A stretch of 64,000 bases of DNA from assembly GCA_009746045.1 (NCBI GenBank), contig RPFO01000076.1, forward strand, positions 2,802,420-2,866,419, read 5' to 3'. Shown piece by piece: positions 31,576 to 43,089 of the stretch. Below the pieces are notes generated by a model. That model worked only from the letters and a program-made list of their open reading frames with translations, was not told the DNA's origin and searched no databases. A program made the position numbers and the translations under genes. This DNA comes from Mesostigma viride. Lineage: Eukaryota > Streptophyta > Mesostigmatophyceae > Mesostigmatales > Mesostigmataceae. Within the stretch, counting starts at the first letter, position 1; the number at the start of each line of letters is the position of its first letter.

Positions 31576-33785
31576 CTCATCTATATAAAACGAGAACAAG
31601 GCGCGACCATCTTTCGAGAGAACAAGTCACTTCCTGCGGTTTGCCCCTGCCGGCCAGCACGTGTAGTTTGTGCTGGCTTAAGTGCGCCGGTTGCACCCAC
31701 CACCCTCGTCTTGCTTGTGTATACTGTTTTCTCGTGGATACTGTTTCTTCTCCTCGACCGTGCCCGCCTGCAGTTTGCGCTGGCCGAGGTGCGCCGCCTC
31801 TGTGACGCCTGCGACAGCGCGCTGCGGGACACGTACCAGTCGGCCCGCATCCACAAGATACTGGCGGCCGCAGTGCGCACGACCACGGTACGGCTGGAAC
31901 ATCGCCCGTTAGCATGGGGCCATGCTGCACGGTGGGCAATGGGTAGGGGATTATGCACATTGCTGCATGCTGGGCGGTGGGTGGGGGATTGTGCACATTA
32001 CCATAATGGTTGGCCACGCGTAGCATAATTGACCAGCATGTGGTAAATTCTTAACGTTTGGTCTCTGAGGATTCTAAAATTTTTCTAGCATAAGGGTTGG
32101 TGGGGGTGGTGCATCTCGTTGATGGGGGGGCAGGCTGTGTTTACAAGGTCACTGTGTGCTTGCAATGTCACAGAGTGGCTTGCCATGGTGCTTCTAGTCC
32201 GCACATCACCTGCATGCTGGACCCGTGTGTGGGTGATCCTGGCGGGACGATAGTGTGGGTGTGGGTAGCCCATCTGCATGGTTGCATGGCCACCACATGC
32301 ACGCGCAGCTAACCAGTCTTCTCACGCGCTGCCAGCCCGGCTGCATGTGTGTGTACCAACGCATGATAGTAAACGTGTACTACCACTTTTCGCCGCTGTG
32401 CAGTGTACACTGTGCTCGTGCATAGCGTTCCATTCACTGCACAGCGCGTATGTGCGAGCAGTCAGCCACGTTTGCCATTGTTGTGGTCCCATGGCCAGCA
32501 AGGTCATGCGGGTAGTTTTTCACAAAGTAGGTGCGAAATGCTGTCACCCTTCACCTGCTACAGACTACGGCTTCACAAGGCAGGCACATTCTGGGACCCT
32601 GAAAGGGCGTTGGATTGTGGAAATATTGGAGCGGAACCTGGTTGCCATTGCTGGATAGGTAGAGAGCCCAGGTGAGCTGGAGGGCGTTAGATGCTCACAG
32701 GGCATGCATCTCCTTTTGTGGCTTTGCTGGGGTCTTGGTTGTGCGTGTGTGTTAAGGTGTTCTGTGAGCTCACGAGTGGCCTGTTCTCTTTTCATTGTCT
32801 CATCGAGGCAAGGATCGAGTTCTCATCGCCTAACACAGTTGGCAGGTTCAGCTCTAGTTTCTTTAGGTGTTATTACATCTGTCTCTGCTCCGCCTATTTA
32901 TTTGGCAAAGAGCTCAAGAGGTTGAGGCAAGGGTCCAGTTCTCATGGCCTCACTTTTGGGGCACTGGTATTTGGTCGTGGTGGGCACCATGTCGCAGGCG
33001 CTGCCGGGCCGAGCATTCTTGTTGCATGTGATCCTGGAAACCAGCAACCCGGTGACTGCCCCACAGGATGCCCAGAAGGTGGTCGTGTTTCAAGATGAAG
33101 ATGGGAGCTTTGGGGGGCTGTCTTTGGAGCACTCCCCCTTTCTGTCAGTTTAGCAGCCTTACAAGACAGGAGCTAGTTATTATATAGCTAAGTGACCCCA
33201 ACCCCCCCCGGGGGTTATTGGGAGTTATTGAGATATAACAGCCACATTTTTTAGACGGCAAGGATTAGCCATAGGAGGCCTTTGGCGCGACTTGCTGCAA
33301 GCGTCCGTAAAAGGATTTAAACTTGCATGTTTTGACAAAGACCTGCGGACCCCTTCCTGTCGGTGAAATGAGGGTTGATTGATTGAATGGCGATTTACTT
33401 CAAGAACACAGTTAGTCAACGTGGTCAGGACGCAACAGATTACTAGCATACGCACTTTTAACTTCTTTGTCCACAACAACTTTGAGATAACATCGGGCCA
33501 CATGCTCAGTGTGTTTGTCCACAGCAGTCATATCCGTGTGCCAATGGAATTTCTGCTGTGAAGTTTTTCAGGTTTTTCTGCCTTCCACCTGCTTAACCCG
33601 TGTTTTTCGACAACCTGATACATTGCGTCGTAGGGTTAGAACGCGATGTATCGCGGTGTAATCGGACACGTGGCAGACACAGTAGATACTAGATTTTTGG
33701 TCTGAAACTCGATGGACGAACTCCTTACATCCCGTAGAGCTCAAGAAAAAATCCTGGTATTTTTTCGAATTCGTAATCTTATCAA
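31576..33785. other. 2.2-kb stretch with no confident gene
   Basis: A frame near 31785-31890 reads FALAEVRRLCDACDSAL and HKILAAAVRTTT between a CTGCAG acceptor-like and a GTACGG donor-like site. This could be a host exon, but it has no confirmed family. Frames at 32278-33153 lack motifs. Confidence 0.3.
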
Positions 33786-33840
33786 ACACGTAACTGCGCC
33801 ACGTGAGCGTAAGTCCTCAGGGAAATGAATATGGGATGGG
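33786..33840 (-). pseudogene. Old LINE 3'-tail relic
   Basis: The segment CACGTAACTGCGCCACGTGAGC through GGGATGGGG is a diverged copy of the LINE 3' end found at 34034-34090 and, inverted, at 26500-26570. Confidence 0.55.
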
Positions 33841-34017
33841 GGGATCAAGATGTAGCTGTATCTAGTGGGGAGGGGATGCCTCGGAAATGCGGTGACGGAA
33901 TGCAATACACGACAATGCTCATAACTTTCGAGTTAGGCCATGAAATTTCATCGGGCTGGTTTCATTGGGCGTTTTTGTTGTATTCACCTTTTCTCGGACT
34001 TGCAGACTTAATTAATT

Positions 34018-34093
34018 GATTGATTAATTAATAGACACGTGACTGCGTCACGTGAGCATAAGTCCTCAGTGGGAGGGGAACATGGGATGGAAT
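34018..34093 (-). pseudogene. LINE-B piece 4: 3' end
   Basis: Reverse complement of the LINE-A 3' end, with an (ATTA/ATTG)n tail at 34005-34032. It ends at GGAAT, where YR-4 starts; the next LINE bases are at 36057. Confidence 0.85.
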
Positions 34094-36056
34094 CGGGGTT
34101 CTTTGAACGGAGTTTCTTCTATACGTGAATGCGGGAACAAGAGGCCGCTGGATGAGCGGCTTATAGGTCGTAGTGTTTACTCGTAGCTGTTTGGCTAGAG
34201 CTTTTGTGATTAGTAGATGCAATATAGTGCATGGTTGAAAAATGAATTAAATAAAATGTGCGTTCCGCGCTTGGGTTGATTATACCCGGGCGGAACGGGG
34301 CGTGAGGTGCAGTGCCCCTGAAAAGAACAACCTACGCATTATTTAATACTAGCCGTGCAGATTCGGGATATTCTACCCCCGGTTTGTACGGTTAGCGTCT
34401 TACTAGCATCCACTAAACATAAGGGTTTAATGACGTCAGTTAGCTAGGGATAAGGGAGGTTTTGCGACTAAAAGCCGCTCTGGCTGGTTTTGTCGGCCTC
34501 TTTCTTTGCTCGTTGTCGTTGCGGCGGCAGCCGCAGCTATGGGTGCTGCGGAGCAAAATCCCAAAAGCACTGGTTGCACTGGCCACTTGGCCAGTGGTGA
34601 GACTTCCAGTTGTTAACCGGCCAGGCGTAGTTCCTCGCTCGGTTAACTAAAAGAAAAGGAAATGATTACCTCCGGTCCGCACCTTTTCCCCAGCTTGGGG
34701 TCTTTGGTGGGCCGGATGCCGTGACAGGTGCTCAACTGTCGCTTGGTCGGCCCAGTGCGCGAGCTGGTGCTCCGTACCTGGGGATGCTTGCACCCCGGGT
34801 TGGAGCCGGATGGCTGGCACTGGCGACCCGTGTCTCGGTCCGCGGCCTGCGGCTTTTTCTTCGGAAATTGCTGCTGGCCAGCAAACTTTGCAATTGCCTT
34901 CCGCCGAGGGGGGGGTGGTTGGGGCTGGGGACGGCGATGGGAAAAGCGCCTAAGCTAGAAATTTTTTCCCCACGCATAGAAACCTCGGGGGGAATGCGGT
35001 CTTGGCTGAACGGACTCTCGTTCAGCCAGGTGCCTGGGGCTGTGGCCTCGGGCATCCGGGCTGGCGGGGCCTGGGCTAGGTCCACGTTTTTTCTCGAAGC
35101 ACCCCGGGTCTATGGGGAGACGGCCATAGCGGTACCGACTCGGGGCCCCGAGAGGGGTCATGATAGGCTGGCCGTGCGCAATCGCAGTGCAAATGCGCTG
35201 GGCCTTTTTGGGCCTGGCCATGCATCCACAGCCGCCGGGCACACGCCTCCCGATGTGGGGGGGCTCCCGTTTTGCGGCAGGGCGGTCACTTGTGACAACG
35301 AGCAAGGTGGAGTGCGGCTTCAAGGGAAAGCCAGGGCGGGGGTGATTGGGCAACGTACTTCATGAAGGGCCTTGAACGGCGTGCCTCCGGGCATGTCAAT
35401 TAGTGTCACATGTATGCTTCCACTTATTGTTTTAATGAAGATGCTGGTTTTTGTGGGAGCTACGTGGGACATGAATCGGGGTTCTTTGAACGGAGTTTCT
35501 TCTATACGTGAATGCGGGAACAAGAGGCCGCTGGATGAGCGGCTTATAGGTCGTAGTGTTTACTCGTAGCTGTTTGGCTAGAGCTTTTGTGATTAGTAGA
35601 TGCAATATAGTGCGTGGTTGAAAAATGAATTAAATAAAATGTGCGTTCCGCGCTTGGGTTGATTATACCCGGGCGGAACGGGGCGTGAGGTGCAGTGCCC
35701 CTGAAAAGAACAACCTACGCATTATTTAATACTAGCCGTGCAGATTCGGGATATTCTACCCCCGGTTTGTACGGTTAGCGTCTTACTAGCATCCACTAAA
35801 CATAAGGGTTTAATGACGTCAGTTAGCTAGGGATAAGGGAGGTTTTGCGACTAAAAGCCGCTCTGGCTGGTTTTGTCGGCCTCTTTCTTTGCTCCCCACC
35901 CACCCACCCGTGTCTTGGTTGCCTCTAGGGCAACGTACTTCATGAAGGGCCTTGAACGGCGTGCCTCCGGGCATGTCAATTAGTGTCACATGTATGCTTC
36001 CACTTATTGTTTTAATGAAGATGCTGGTTTTTGTGGGAGCTACGTGGGACATGAAT
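34094..36056 (+). mobile_element. YR-4: non-autonomous tyrosine-recombinase retrotransposon with split direct repeats
   Basis: Order A1 (34094-34511), interior, B1 (35348-35476), A2 (35477-35894), B2 (35928-36056). A copies are both 418 bp and B copies both 129 bp, nearly identical. A1-core-B1A2-B2 is the layout of PAT/Ngaro-type DIRS elements, which replicate through a circle and integrate by recombinase without target duplication. The 836-bp interior has no coding frame I believe. All joints carry GAAT. The A start (GGGTTCTTTGAACGGAGTTTCTT) and B end match YR-A, which could supply enzymes. Confidence 0.85.
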
Positions 36057-36554
36057 GGATGGTATAAGCTATCTAGGTCCTAGTTACAGGGGTGTGGGCA
36101 CCGCAGCCCGAATCACTATGAATGCCATACTTGGTCACACGTGGAGCCCCCACAGGCTTGGGGGTGGTCTCCTTCATCACTACTTGCCATCTATCCTTGT
36201 GCACCATTGAATTGAATTGAATTGTAACATAACTCCGTTGGGAGTATATGTATGCGCACCATCTGCCTCCATATTACAGACAAACCAGGAGGCTGCCCGG
36301 GGGTGAGCCCGTCACGTCTAGTGTAGCACATGTCCATGCCAAGTCTATCACGAAAAGTGCACGGGTGGCGGCCCTGCCGCGCGCGGCCGGGGGCACGCCA
36401 GGTGAGGACATATCGCCCAGGCTGGGCGGGCTTGGTGCCAGCTAGTCTATCTGATGTATCTACCTGATCTGTGCGGGCCAGGTGCCCGGCTAGGCCCATG
36501 CAGGCGCCTGTGCCTAATAACGTGGGAAACATAGGGCAAATCAGCGTACAAATC
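36057..36554 (-). pseudogene. LINE-B piece 3: C-terminal coding and 3' region
   Basis: Reverse complement of LINE-A about 26045-26500; the minus strand encodes GLAGHLARTDQVDTSDRLAG. A (GAATT)n-like patch lies near 36207-36222. It is bounded by YR-4 on the left and YR-A at 36555. Confidence 0.85.
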
Positions 36555-37071
36555 GTGGTTCTCTGAACATAGTTTCTTTATAGTGAGATGGAAGGGTAGC
36601 CGCTATAGCTAGGTTATTGGGTTCACGTGACATACCTTTTGAGGCCGGTGCGGCCTGATCCGGATCAGTCGTGGCCAAAGCTTTGGCCAGTTTTTCTTGG
36701 CCAGGTGGCAGGAGCTACGTTGAGATATAAACCTGCCACTGTCTAGGTTTCTTGGCTCATGGCGTAGTGATTAACTAGATCTAGATTCTTTCTCTCACGC
36801 AATATGTGACCTAATAGCCCCGGCAGCCTTACGTAAGCTGCCGGCAATTAGAACGCCACATTGCGTCATTTGTTCAGACGCAACATTTGCGTGGCGAAAA
36901 AATGCCGTCCGGGCCAAGGCCGCATGACACGCAAAAAAGGACAAAAACAAACCCACCTAGCTAAGGTCGGCCTCTTTTCTTTTCACGAGGGCGGCGACAG
37001 CAAGCCAGGGGAAACGAACCTCTGGTTTGACGAACCTGTACTGTCGGAGCCATTTTTGGCCCTGAGCAGCA

Positions 37072-37488
37072 ATGCCGAAGGGGCGCAAAGCTACAGGAGG
37101 GCAGGCAGCGCGCGGGGAGGACGGGGCGCCCACACCGCGGGCTGCTGCCGCCAGTCACGCGCCAGTCGCCTTCAGCGCCAAAAAGAAGCAGCTCGCCACT
37201 CTGCTCGCCAAGTGCATCAGCCCCGCAGAGGCGGTGGGGGCAGTCGAGCAGGTCTTCGGTGCCGAGGACTGGGTGACGGACGCCAGCTCGTGGAGCTCGA
37301 GCCAGCTGAAGTCTGTCGTGCAGTTGCTGGCCGATCACGTTGATGTTGGCGACGTGTTGGACGCACGTGACCACCTCCTGCCATTGGGGGAGGAGGCTGC
37401 ACTGTCAGCCACCCCGGCTGTCAAGGCAGCTCTCCAAACTGCCATCCTCTTGGACAAGCTCAGCAAGGCTCAACAAGTAGGGAAATAG
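37072..37488 (+). CDS. YR-A gag-like ORF
   Basis: 138 codons from ATG 37072 (MPKGRKATGGQAARGED), the first ATG of the 417-base frame after A1. The basic N-terminus is followed by a helical part, KKKQLATLLAKCISPAEAV and VEQVFGAEDW, resembling the N-terminus of the YR-B Gag (LKQAAKEGCTPKEAATAV, ILGEGNW). No zinc knuckle. Gag by position and similarity to YR-B. Confidence 0.55.
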   Translation: MPKGRKATGGQAARGEDGAPTPRAAAASHAPVAFSAKKKQLATLLAKCISPAEAVGAVEQVFGAEDWVTDASSWSSSQLKSVVQLLADHVDVGDVLDARDHLLPLGEEAALSATPAVKAALQTAILLDKLSKAQQVGK

Positions 37489-37559
37489 AATCCCAGCGGG
37501 ACCGCTCCCTTTTCCCGCTGCCATACCCACTTAGGCCAGCGTACACCGCGTGGGGCAGG

Positions 37560-40500
37560 GTGAGATCGGCACGCCGGCGACAGCGTGCCACGCGCCGCCA
37601 CCGCGAGTACACACTGCAATGCAAGGTAGTGCGTTGGCTTAATTGGCTGTGGGGAGGGGGGCAAGACCCTCCTCCTAACCCTAGAGGGGCGTGCTCTAAG
37701 GGGAGGGAGGAGGCCCTTGCGAGGGTCAAGAGGCACTGCACCTGGCACAGTCGCCGCGTAGGGGGCGTTGCGACAGGCCAGGAGCAAGAAGGTGCTGATG
37801 CAATATATGGGAAGCAGAATAAGTATGAACAACTGCGCGCGGACGCGGTGAGTCTACCAAAGGCGGAGGTGGCGGGGAAGGCACGGCTGCTCGACCTGTT
37901 GGCTATGCGGCCGAGCTGGCGGGAGATATATGCCAGCGAAGAGAACTGCATCAAGCCAGCGGTCGTGGCGAGCGCAAAGTATTGGAATGTGCCCAAGCCC
38001 AGCCGGGGATGCTCCATGGCTGAATGGGGCAAGCTCATGAGCCGGGCAGCGGGCGTGGGCATGGTGGCGTTCCGGGAGAGGCGGCCCAAGTGGGTGGATG
38101 GCTGCTTTGGAGTGGCCAAGGGGGTGGGTGAGCTTCGGTTCATCGTCAACAGGAAGCTGGGCAACCTGCTGTGGGTGGACCCCCCAAGATCCTGCTACCC
38201 CACCTGGGCATCCTCGTGGAGGTCTACATCAAAGGCTGGTGCTACTGCGCCAAGAGCGACCTCGTGTCATACTACTATTCCATCGAGGTGCCCGAGTGGT
38301 GGTGGGACTACCAAGGGCTTCCTAGTGTGTGGTCGACTAGCGTAGGTCTGGCAGGGCCCAGGCGGAAGGTGTGGCCCGTGCTCAAGGTGCTGGCCATGGG
38401 ACATTCCCATGCGGTGGCGCTGGGGGAGGCCATCCATGAGATGGTGCTCTACATGACCGGTGCCCTGGATCCGAGGCGCCAGGTCAACTACCTCTCAAGC
38501 GCAGGTGAGCTCACCTTGGTGCGCGACGAGTGTGGCCAGCCACTGCGCTTGGCCATCGAGTACAAGGAGGAGCGCGCCGGGGAGCTTCAGATTGACCTGG
38601 AAAACCCCCCTGCCCCCATGCTGTCCATCACCATTGATGACTTGGTGGCCAGCAACGGGCGGACCTGCGAGGCGGTGAACCAGCTCATCACGCGCGCTAT
38701 TGAGGAAGGCTACCTCCCTAACAACCTTGTGCCGTCTAAGGAGAAGACTAAGATGGCGAGCCTGGAAGGGGACGAGCTAGAAGCCCTAGGGGTGGTGCAC
38801 CGACGGAACGGCGTGCTGGAACCAACGGTCAAGCAGCTCAACCTTGTGATCGCCCACACGCAGGCTATACTCACTCGAGGCCGAGCTACGGCCGAGGGGC
38901 TGGCTGCCGTCTTGGGGCGGTGGTTGTGGCTGCAGATGTTAAGCCGCAGCTGCTTGTCCATTTGGCAGCAATGTTTCAAATTCATCAGCCTGCAAGGGTG
39001 GGGGCAGCGATCCTGGGTGCTGTGGGCCGGGGTGCGGGAGGAGTTAGAGTGTGCCCTGGCCTTGGCTCCCATGCTAAGGGTTGACCGAAGCGCACCTTTG
39101 GCCCGTGAGGTGGTTGCATCTGACGCGTCCACCTACGGGCAAGGTGTCGTGTACGCAACCATGGAGCCGGGCGATGTGACGGAGCTGGCGAGGGCACGAG
39201 AGGTGCGGGGGTACCCGACTTTGCTCATACCAAGTGAGGTGGCCTACGCTGGCCCTAGGCCACTGAGCGCGCGGGCGCAACAAGCAATCACTAGCCAGCA
39301 ATGGCGGGTTGGGGTCCGGAGTCGTTGGCGGGATCCGGGGATGCACATCAACGAGAAGGAGGTGCGGGCTGCAGTGAAGGGCGTGGAGAGGAGTGCGCGC
39401 AGCTTGGCAAACCGAGGCAAGCGGGTGGTGAGGTTGGTGGACTCCACCGCGGCGTTGGGCTGCTTGGCTAAGGGGCGGTCCTCATCCCACAAGCTCAACA
39501 AGCAGTGCCGCCGCTTGTGCGCGCTGACCCTCGCCACGGGGAGTCGTTCCCAGTGGGTGTGGACGCCGAGTGCACTTCAACCAGCCGATGGCGTTTCTCG
39601 CGGCCAATCCATGGCGACTTTCTTGGCAGGCTGGGTGCGCGACCTGACCGCGGAAGGCATCCATCCTAACCCGGGGCCCCCTGCACCTGTTAGCTACCTT
39701 CCATTGCTAGAGGGGAAAGTAAAGCCGGCTACTTTGCTGGCCTACCGTCGTGGTCTTGATTCCCTCTTGACTTGGTGGGAGGCTGGTGGGCGGGCGGACG
39801 GGTCATCGTCACGAGCTGACACCCTTGAGGAGACATTTTGTGCGTATGTCGCCTGGGCTCATTTTCGGGGGTACAGCCGCCAAGTGTGTGTCAATGCCTT
39901 GATGGGGTTGCAACTTTATTATCCCGGTATGGTGAAGCGGTGGGACTTGGCCCGTGGCGTCCTCGCTGGGTGGAAAACACTTGTGCCCCCCCGTGCCCCT
40001 CCTCCCATTCCATGGGAGGCGGCGTTTGCACTTGCCAGCACGATGGTCATGCAAGGTCAGCGCCTTGCGGGCCTGCTGGTTGTCATCGTGTTCCGCCATT
40101 ACCTGCGAATCTCGGAGGCGCTGAACCTCCGTGTTGGCCATGTGCGCCTCCAGCCTGACGTTCGGCTTGGGCCGGCTCAACGGGGCGCCCTACTGCTGAG
40201 GTCTACCAAGACCTCTAAGGGCAAGACTCAGTCAGTGGTGGTAGAAGATGTGATGTCTGAAACCATCCTCCGTCACTGCATCGCGGGTAAGCACGCTTGG
40301 GAGGCCGTGTTCCCTTTCACCTACCCGCAATTCCGGCGCATTTGGCAGGCTGCGAGTCAGGCCTTGGGGGTCGCCCAGATTTTCACCATTCACGGGCTGC
40401 GGCATGGAGGTGCCACTCACGATTTCCTCGCGGGTCGCAGCATGGGGGACATCCAGGGCCGGGGGCGCTGGCTTAGCAGCTCCACGGTTGCCCATTATGT

Positions 40501-40609
40501 GGGCTTGCACCGCAGTTTGGAGGTGCAGCTGCCTGAGGTTATTCTTCGGGCCATGGCCGCCTGCCCCCCTCGGGCCTGGCGGGCTATTTTGAAATTGCCC
40601 TCCACCTAA
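37560..40609 (+). pseudogene. YR-A pol: RT, RNase H, NPGP motif, tyrosine recombinase; one frameshift
   Basis: The first frame (37560 to about 38190) carries the RT N-terminus (MAEWGKLMSRA, FGVAKGVGELRFIVNRKLGN). At the six-C run 38180-38185 it shifts to the frame 38171-40609. Residues from 38171: RT LSITIDDLVAS (D156, D157); RNase H VVASDAS (D318), NEKEVRA, VVRLVDSTAA and PADGVSR; GIHPNPGP at 496-503; tyrosine recombinase with R646 (HYLRISEAL), H741 and R744 (HGLRHGGATH), W767 and Y776. The recombinase replaces the integrase of LTR elements. One base in the C run would restore a continuous pol of about 1,000 codons. The first codon is uncertain (37560 is GTG). Confidence 0.88.
39656..39679 (+). 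other. NPGP (2A-like) motif in YR-A pol
   Basis: Encodes GIHPNPGP exactly between RNase H and recombinase. Classic 2A ribosome-skipping ends DxExNPG/P; here the upstream Asp and Glu are replaced by Gly-Ile-His, so activity is uncertain. Confidence 0.5.
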
Positions 40610-41414
40610 TTTAGTTGTTCATTTCTCTGTCATTATGCTAGGTTCTTTGCCCCTGGCATGGATCGCCAGGGAGGGATATAAGGGTAAGGCTAGCCTTTGC
40701 CAAGCAATAAGTGTTCCCATGAGCATCGGCGGCCGGGATGTGGCCTGCCTTTTGCATGTGCTCCACTCATTGTTTTAATAAAGAGTCTGGTTACCCTGGA
40801 GTTCCACGGTTAATAGAATCGTGGTTCTCTGAACATAGTTTCTTTATAGTGAGATGGAAGGGTAGCCGCTATAGCTAGGTTATTGGGTTCACGTGACATA
40901 CCTTTTGAGGCCGGTGCGGCCTGATCCGGATCAGTCGTGGCCAAAGCTTTGGCCAGTTTTTCTTGGCCAGGTGGCAGGAGCTACGTTGAGATATAAACCT
41001 GCCACTGTCTAGGTTTCTTGGCTCATGGCGTAGTGATTAACTAGATCTAGATTCTTTCTCTCACGCAATATGTGACCTAATAGCCCCGGCAGCCTTACGT
41101 AAGCTGCCGGCAATTAGAACGCCACATTGCGTCATTTGTTCAGACGCAACATTTGCGTGGCGAAAAAATGCCGTCCGGGCCAAGGCCGCATGACACGCAA
41201 AAAAGGACAAAAACAAACCCACCTAGCTAAGGTCGGCCTCTTTTCTTTTCCCGCCCACCCTCCCTGCGTGTTTGGGGGTAAGGCTAGCCTTTGCCAAGCA
41301 ATAAGTGTTCCCATGAGCATCGGCGGCCGGGATGTGGCCTGCCTTTTGCATGTGCTCCACTCATTGTTTTAATAAAGAGTCTGGTTACCCTGGAGTTCCA
41401 CGGTTAATAGAATC

Positions 41415-42269
41415 CTCGTTACTAATGTGCAAACCAGAGGGGATGTTAAGGGCCTTGCGCAGCATCTTGGTGACGGCTCCGTCGAGTCGTTGCTCCAGCT
41501 CCTGCGTCAGTGTCCACGTCTCGGCGCCAGTGTCCACGTCAGGATCGTCAGAATGACGACCTTGAAGAGGTCACGCTTGACGATCCGGGGTAGGGCGGGG
41601 TTGCTCCACCAGCGGCGGTGGTCATGGAGGTGCGCCCACGCCATGCCGATCCGTGTCGTCATGTTGTCCTCGCAGTCGGGAAGCCAACTGCCGAGCAGCT
41701 TGAAGCGGCCTGAAGGAGGGTAGTTGACCTCGGCATCGTCTAAGAGGCGGAGTGTGGGTGGGGGCCCTGCCATGCCGAGGGCCAGGGCCTCCGTTTTGGG
41801 GCTGATTTCTAGACCAACCGCCCGAGCCTCGAGCGCCAGGCAGTCCAGCCAAAGTTGGGCAGACTCCGGCTTCTTGATGAGCGTGATGTCGTCGGCATAA
41901 ATGAGGTCAGCTAGTAAATTCTGCTTGTTAGTCGGCCCCCCTTCCCCAAGCTCGTTCGTGATCGCTACATAGGCCAGGGGCACGGCCTGCAATGTTAGCA
42001 CCGCGAGCACGTGCCTGGCGCATAACATAATCCACTACAATAATAAACAGGTACGGCGACAGGACGCAACCCTGCCAGACGCCGGTCTGCAGTGGGCATG
42101 GCGGGGTAATGCCGTGTTGATGAGTGCGCACCGAAGTGGTCGACCCCTCATACAGGGTGCGGATGACGGTAATCAGGGGAGTGGGGACGCGAGCGCGAGC
42201 AAGTACAGCCCATAGAGCGTCCCAGAGGACAGAATCAAAAGCCTTGATGAAGTCGACGAAGATCAGGAT
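41415..42269 (-). pseudogene. LINE-B piece 2: RT core
   Basis: The minus strand encodes ILIFVDFIKAFDSVLWDAL, QTGVWQGCVLSPYLF, LIYADDITLIKKPES and GSWLPDCEDNM. The YADD region is in one frame, unlike LINE-A. Near 41510-41535 a short duplication of GTGTCCACGTC has replaced the YGAET codons. It is bounded by YR-A and YR-B. Confidence 0.88.
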
Positions 42270-42894
42270 CCATTTCTGGCCTTGCCTTGCTTTGCATGCA
42301 TCACCACAAAACATCAAATTTATTACAATATGTGTGCTAGCTCTATACGGTGGAATAACACAGACATGTCTACCAGATGGCAACACGGCCATCTGTATGC
42401 TAGGGTGAGCACACTATGTGAATGTGCAGGGCCAGCCCACAGCAGCTGTGCCCCTGCTCTACCCCCTTTTGCCAGGGTGGGCGGGTGGGAGGCAAAAGAA
42501 AACAACCTGCTTCCCTAGAATGGAAGCCCACCCTTTATAGCAACCACCTCTCCAGCCAACCCCTACCTGGGTGGCTGGGGTACGGGTGCCAGCACAAAAA
42601 ATATTTTTTCTAAAATTATTTTTTCTTTTGGTGCTATACGGCGTTGCATTCTCCGCTCAGCAGGTTAGTCATAGATAAAATGAGCATAGCTCACCAAATC
42701 CATTTCTGGCCTTGCCTTGCTTTGCATGCATCACCACAAAACATCAAATTTATTACAATATGTGTGCTAGCTCTATACGGTGGAATAACACAGACATGTC
42801 TACCAGATGGCAACACGGCCATCTGTATGCTAGGGTGAGCACACTATGTGAATGTGCAGGGCCAGCCCACAGCAGCTGTGCCCCTGCTCTACCC

Positions 42895-43089
42895 ACATCT
42901 CCTTACATGGCTAACAGCCGAAAATACGTAGGACATGCAAAAAAGAAAACTTAAACTACCTAGCTATGGGGGTACTTTGTCCCAACCCAGGTTCACCCTC
43001 GGGTTAGTTAAACCATTTCCCCCCTGACCTCCCACACAAGGGTGAGGTCAGTTGATAGCTAAAAGACGAGAGGTAAAAACAGGAGGACG
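42895..43089. other. YR-B 3' non-coding region
   Basis: Short region between the pol stop and the B1 repeat, with no feature beyond T/A-rich patches. Confidence 0.5.

Larger units (their letters stand above)
36555..41414 (+). mobile_element. YR-A: autonomous DIRS/PAT-like retrotransposon with split direct repeats
   Basis: A1 36555-36984 and A2 40821-41250 (430 bp each); B1 40682-40820 and B2 41276-41414 (139 bp each). Order A1-gag-pol-B1-A2-B2. It lies in LINE-B: the flanks ACAAATC and CTCGTTAC join to the uninterrupted LINE-A site (minus of 26050-26070). AATC is present at both outer joints and at the B1/A2 joint, as expected for recombinase-mediated integration. B repeats contain AATAAAGA, a likely polyadenylation signal. 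Confidence 0.92.

Noticed and set aside
31711-32028. Possible host exon with CDACDSAL and HKILAAAVRT, vaguely formin-like
   Set aside because: Too short and too weak by eye; splice-like borders are common by chance.
34721-35365. 214-codon frame inside YR-4
   Set aside because: Lacks domains, is low in complexity, and overlaps the B1 repeat; likely chance in a GC-rich stretch.
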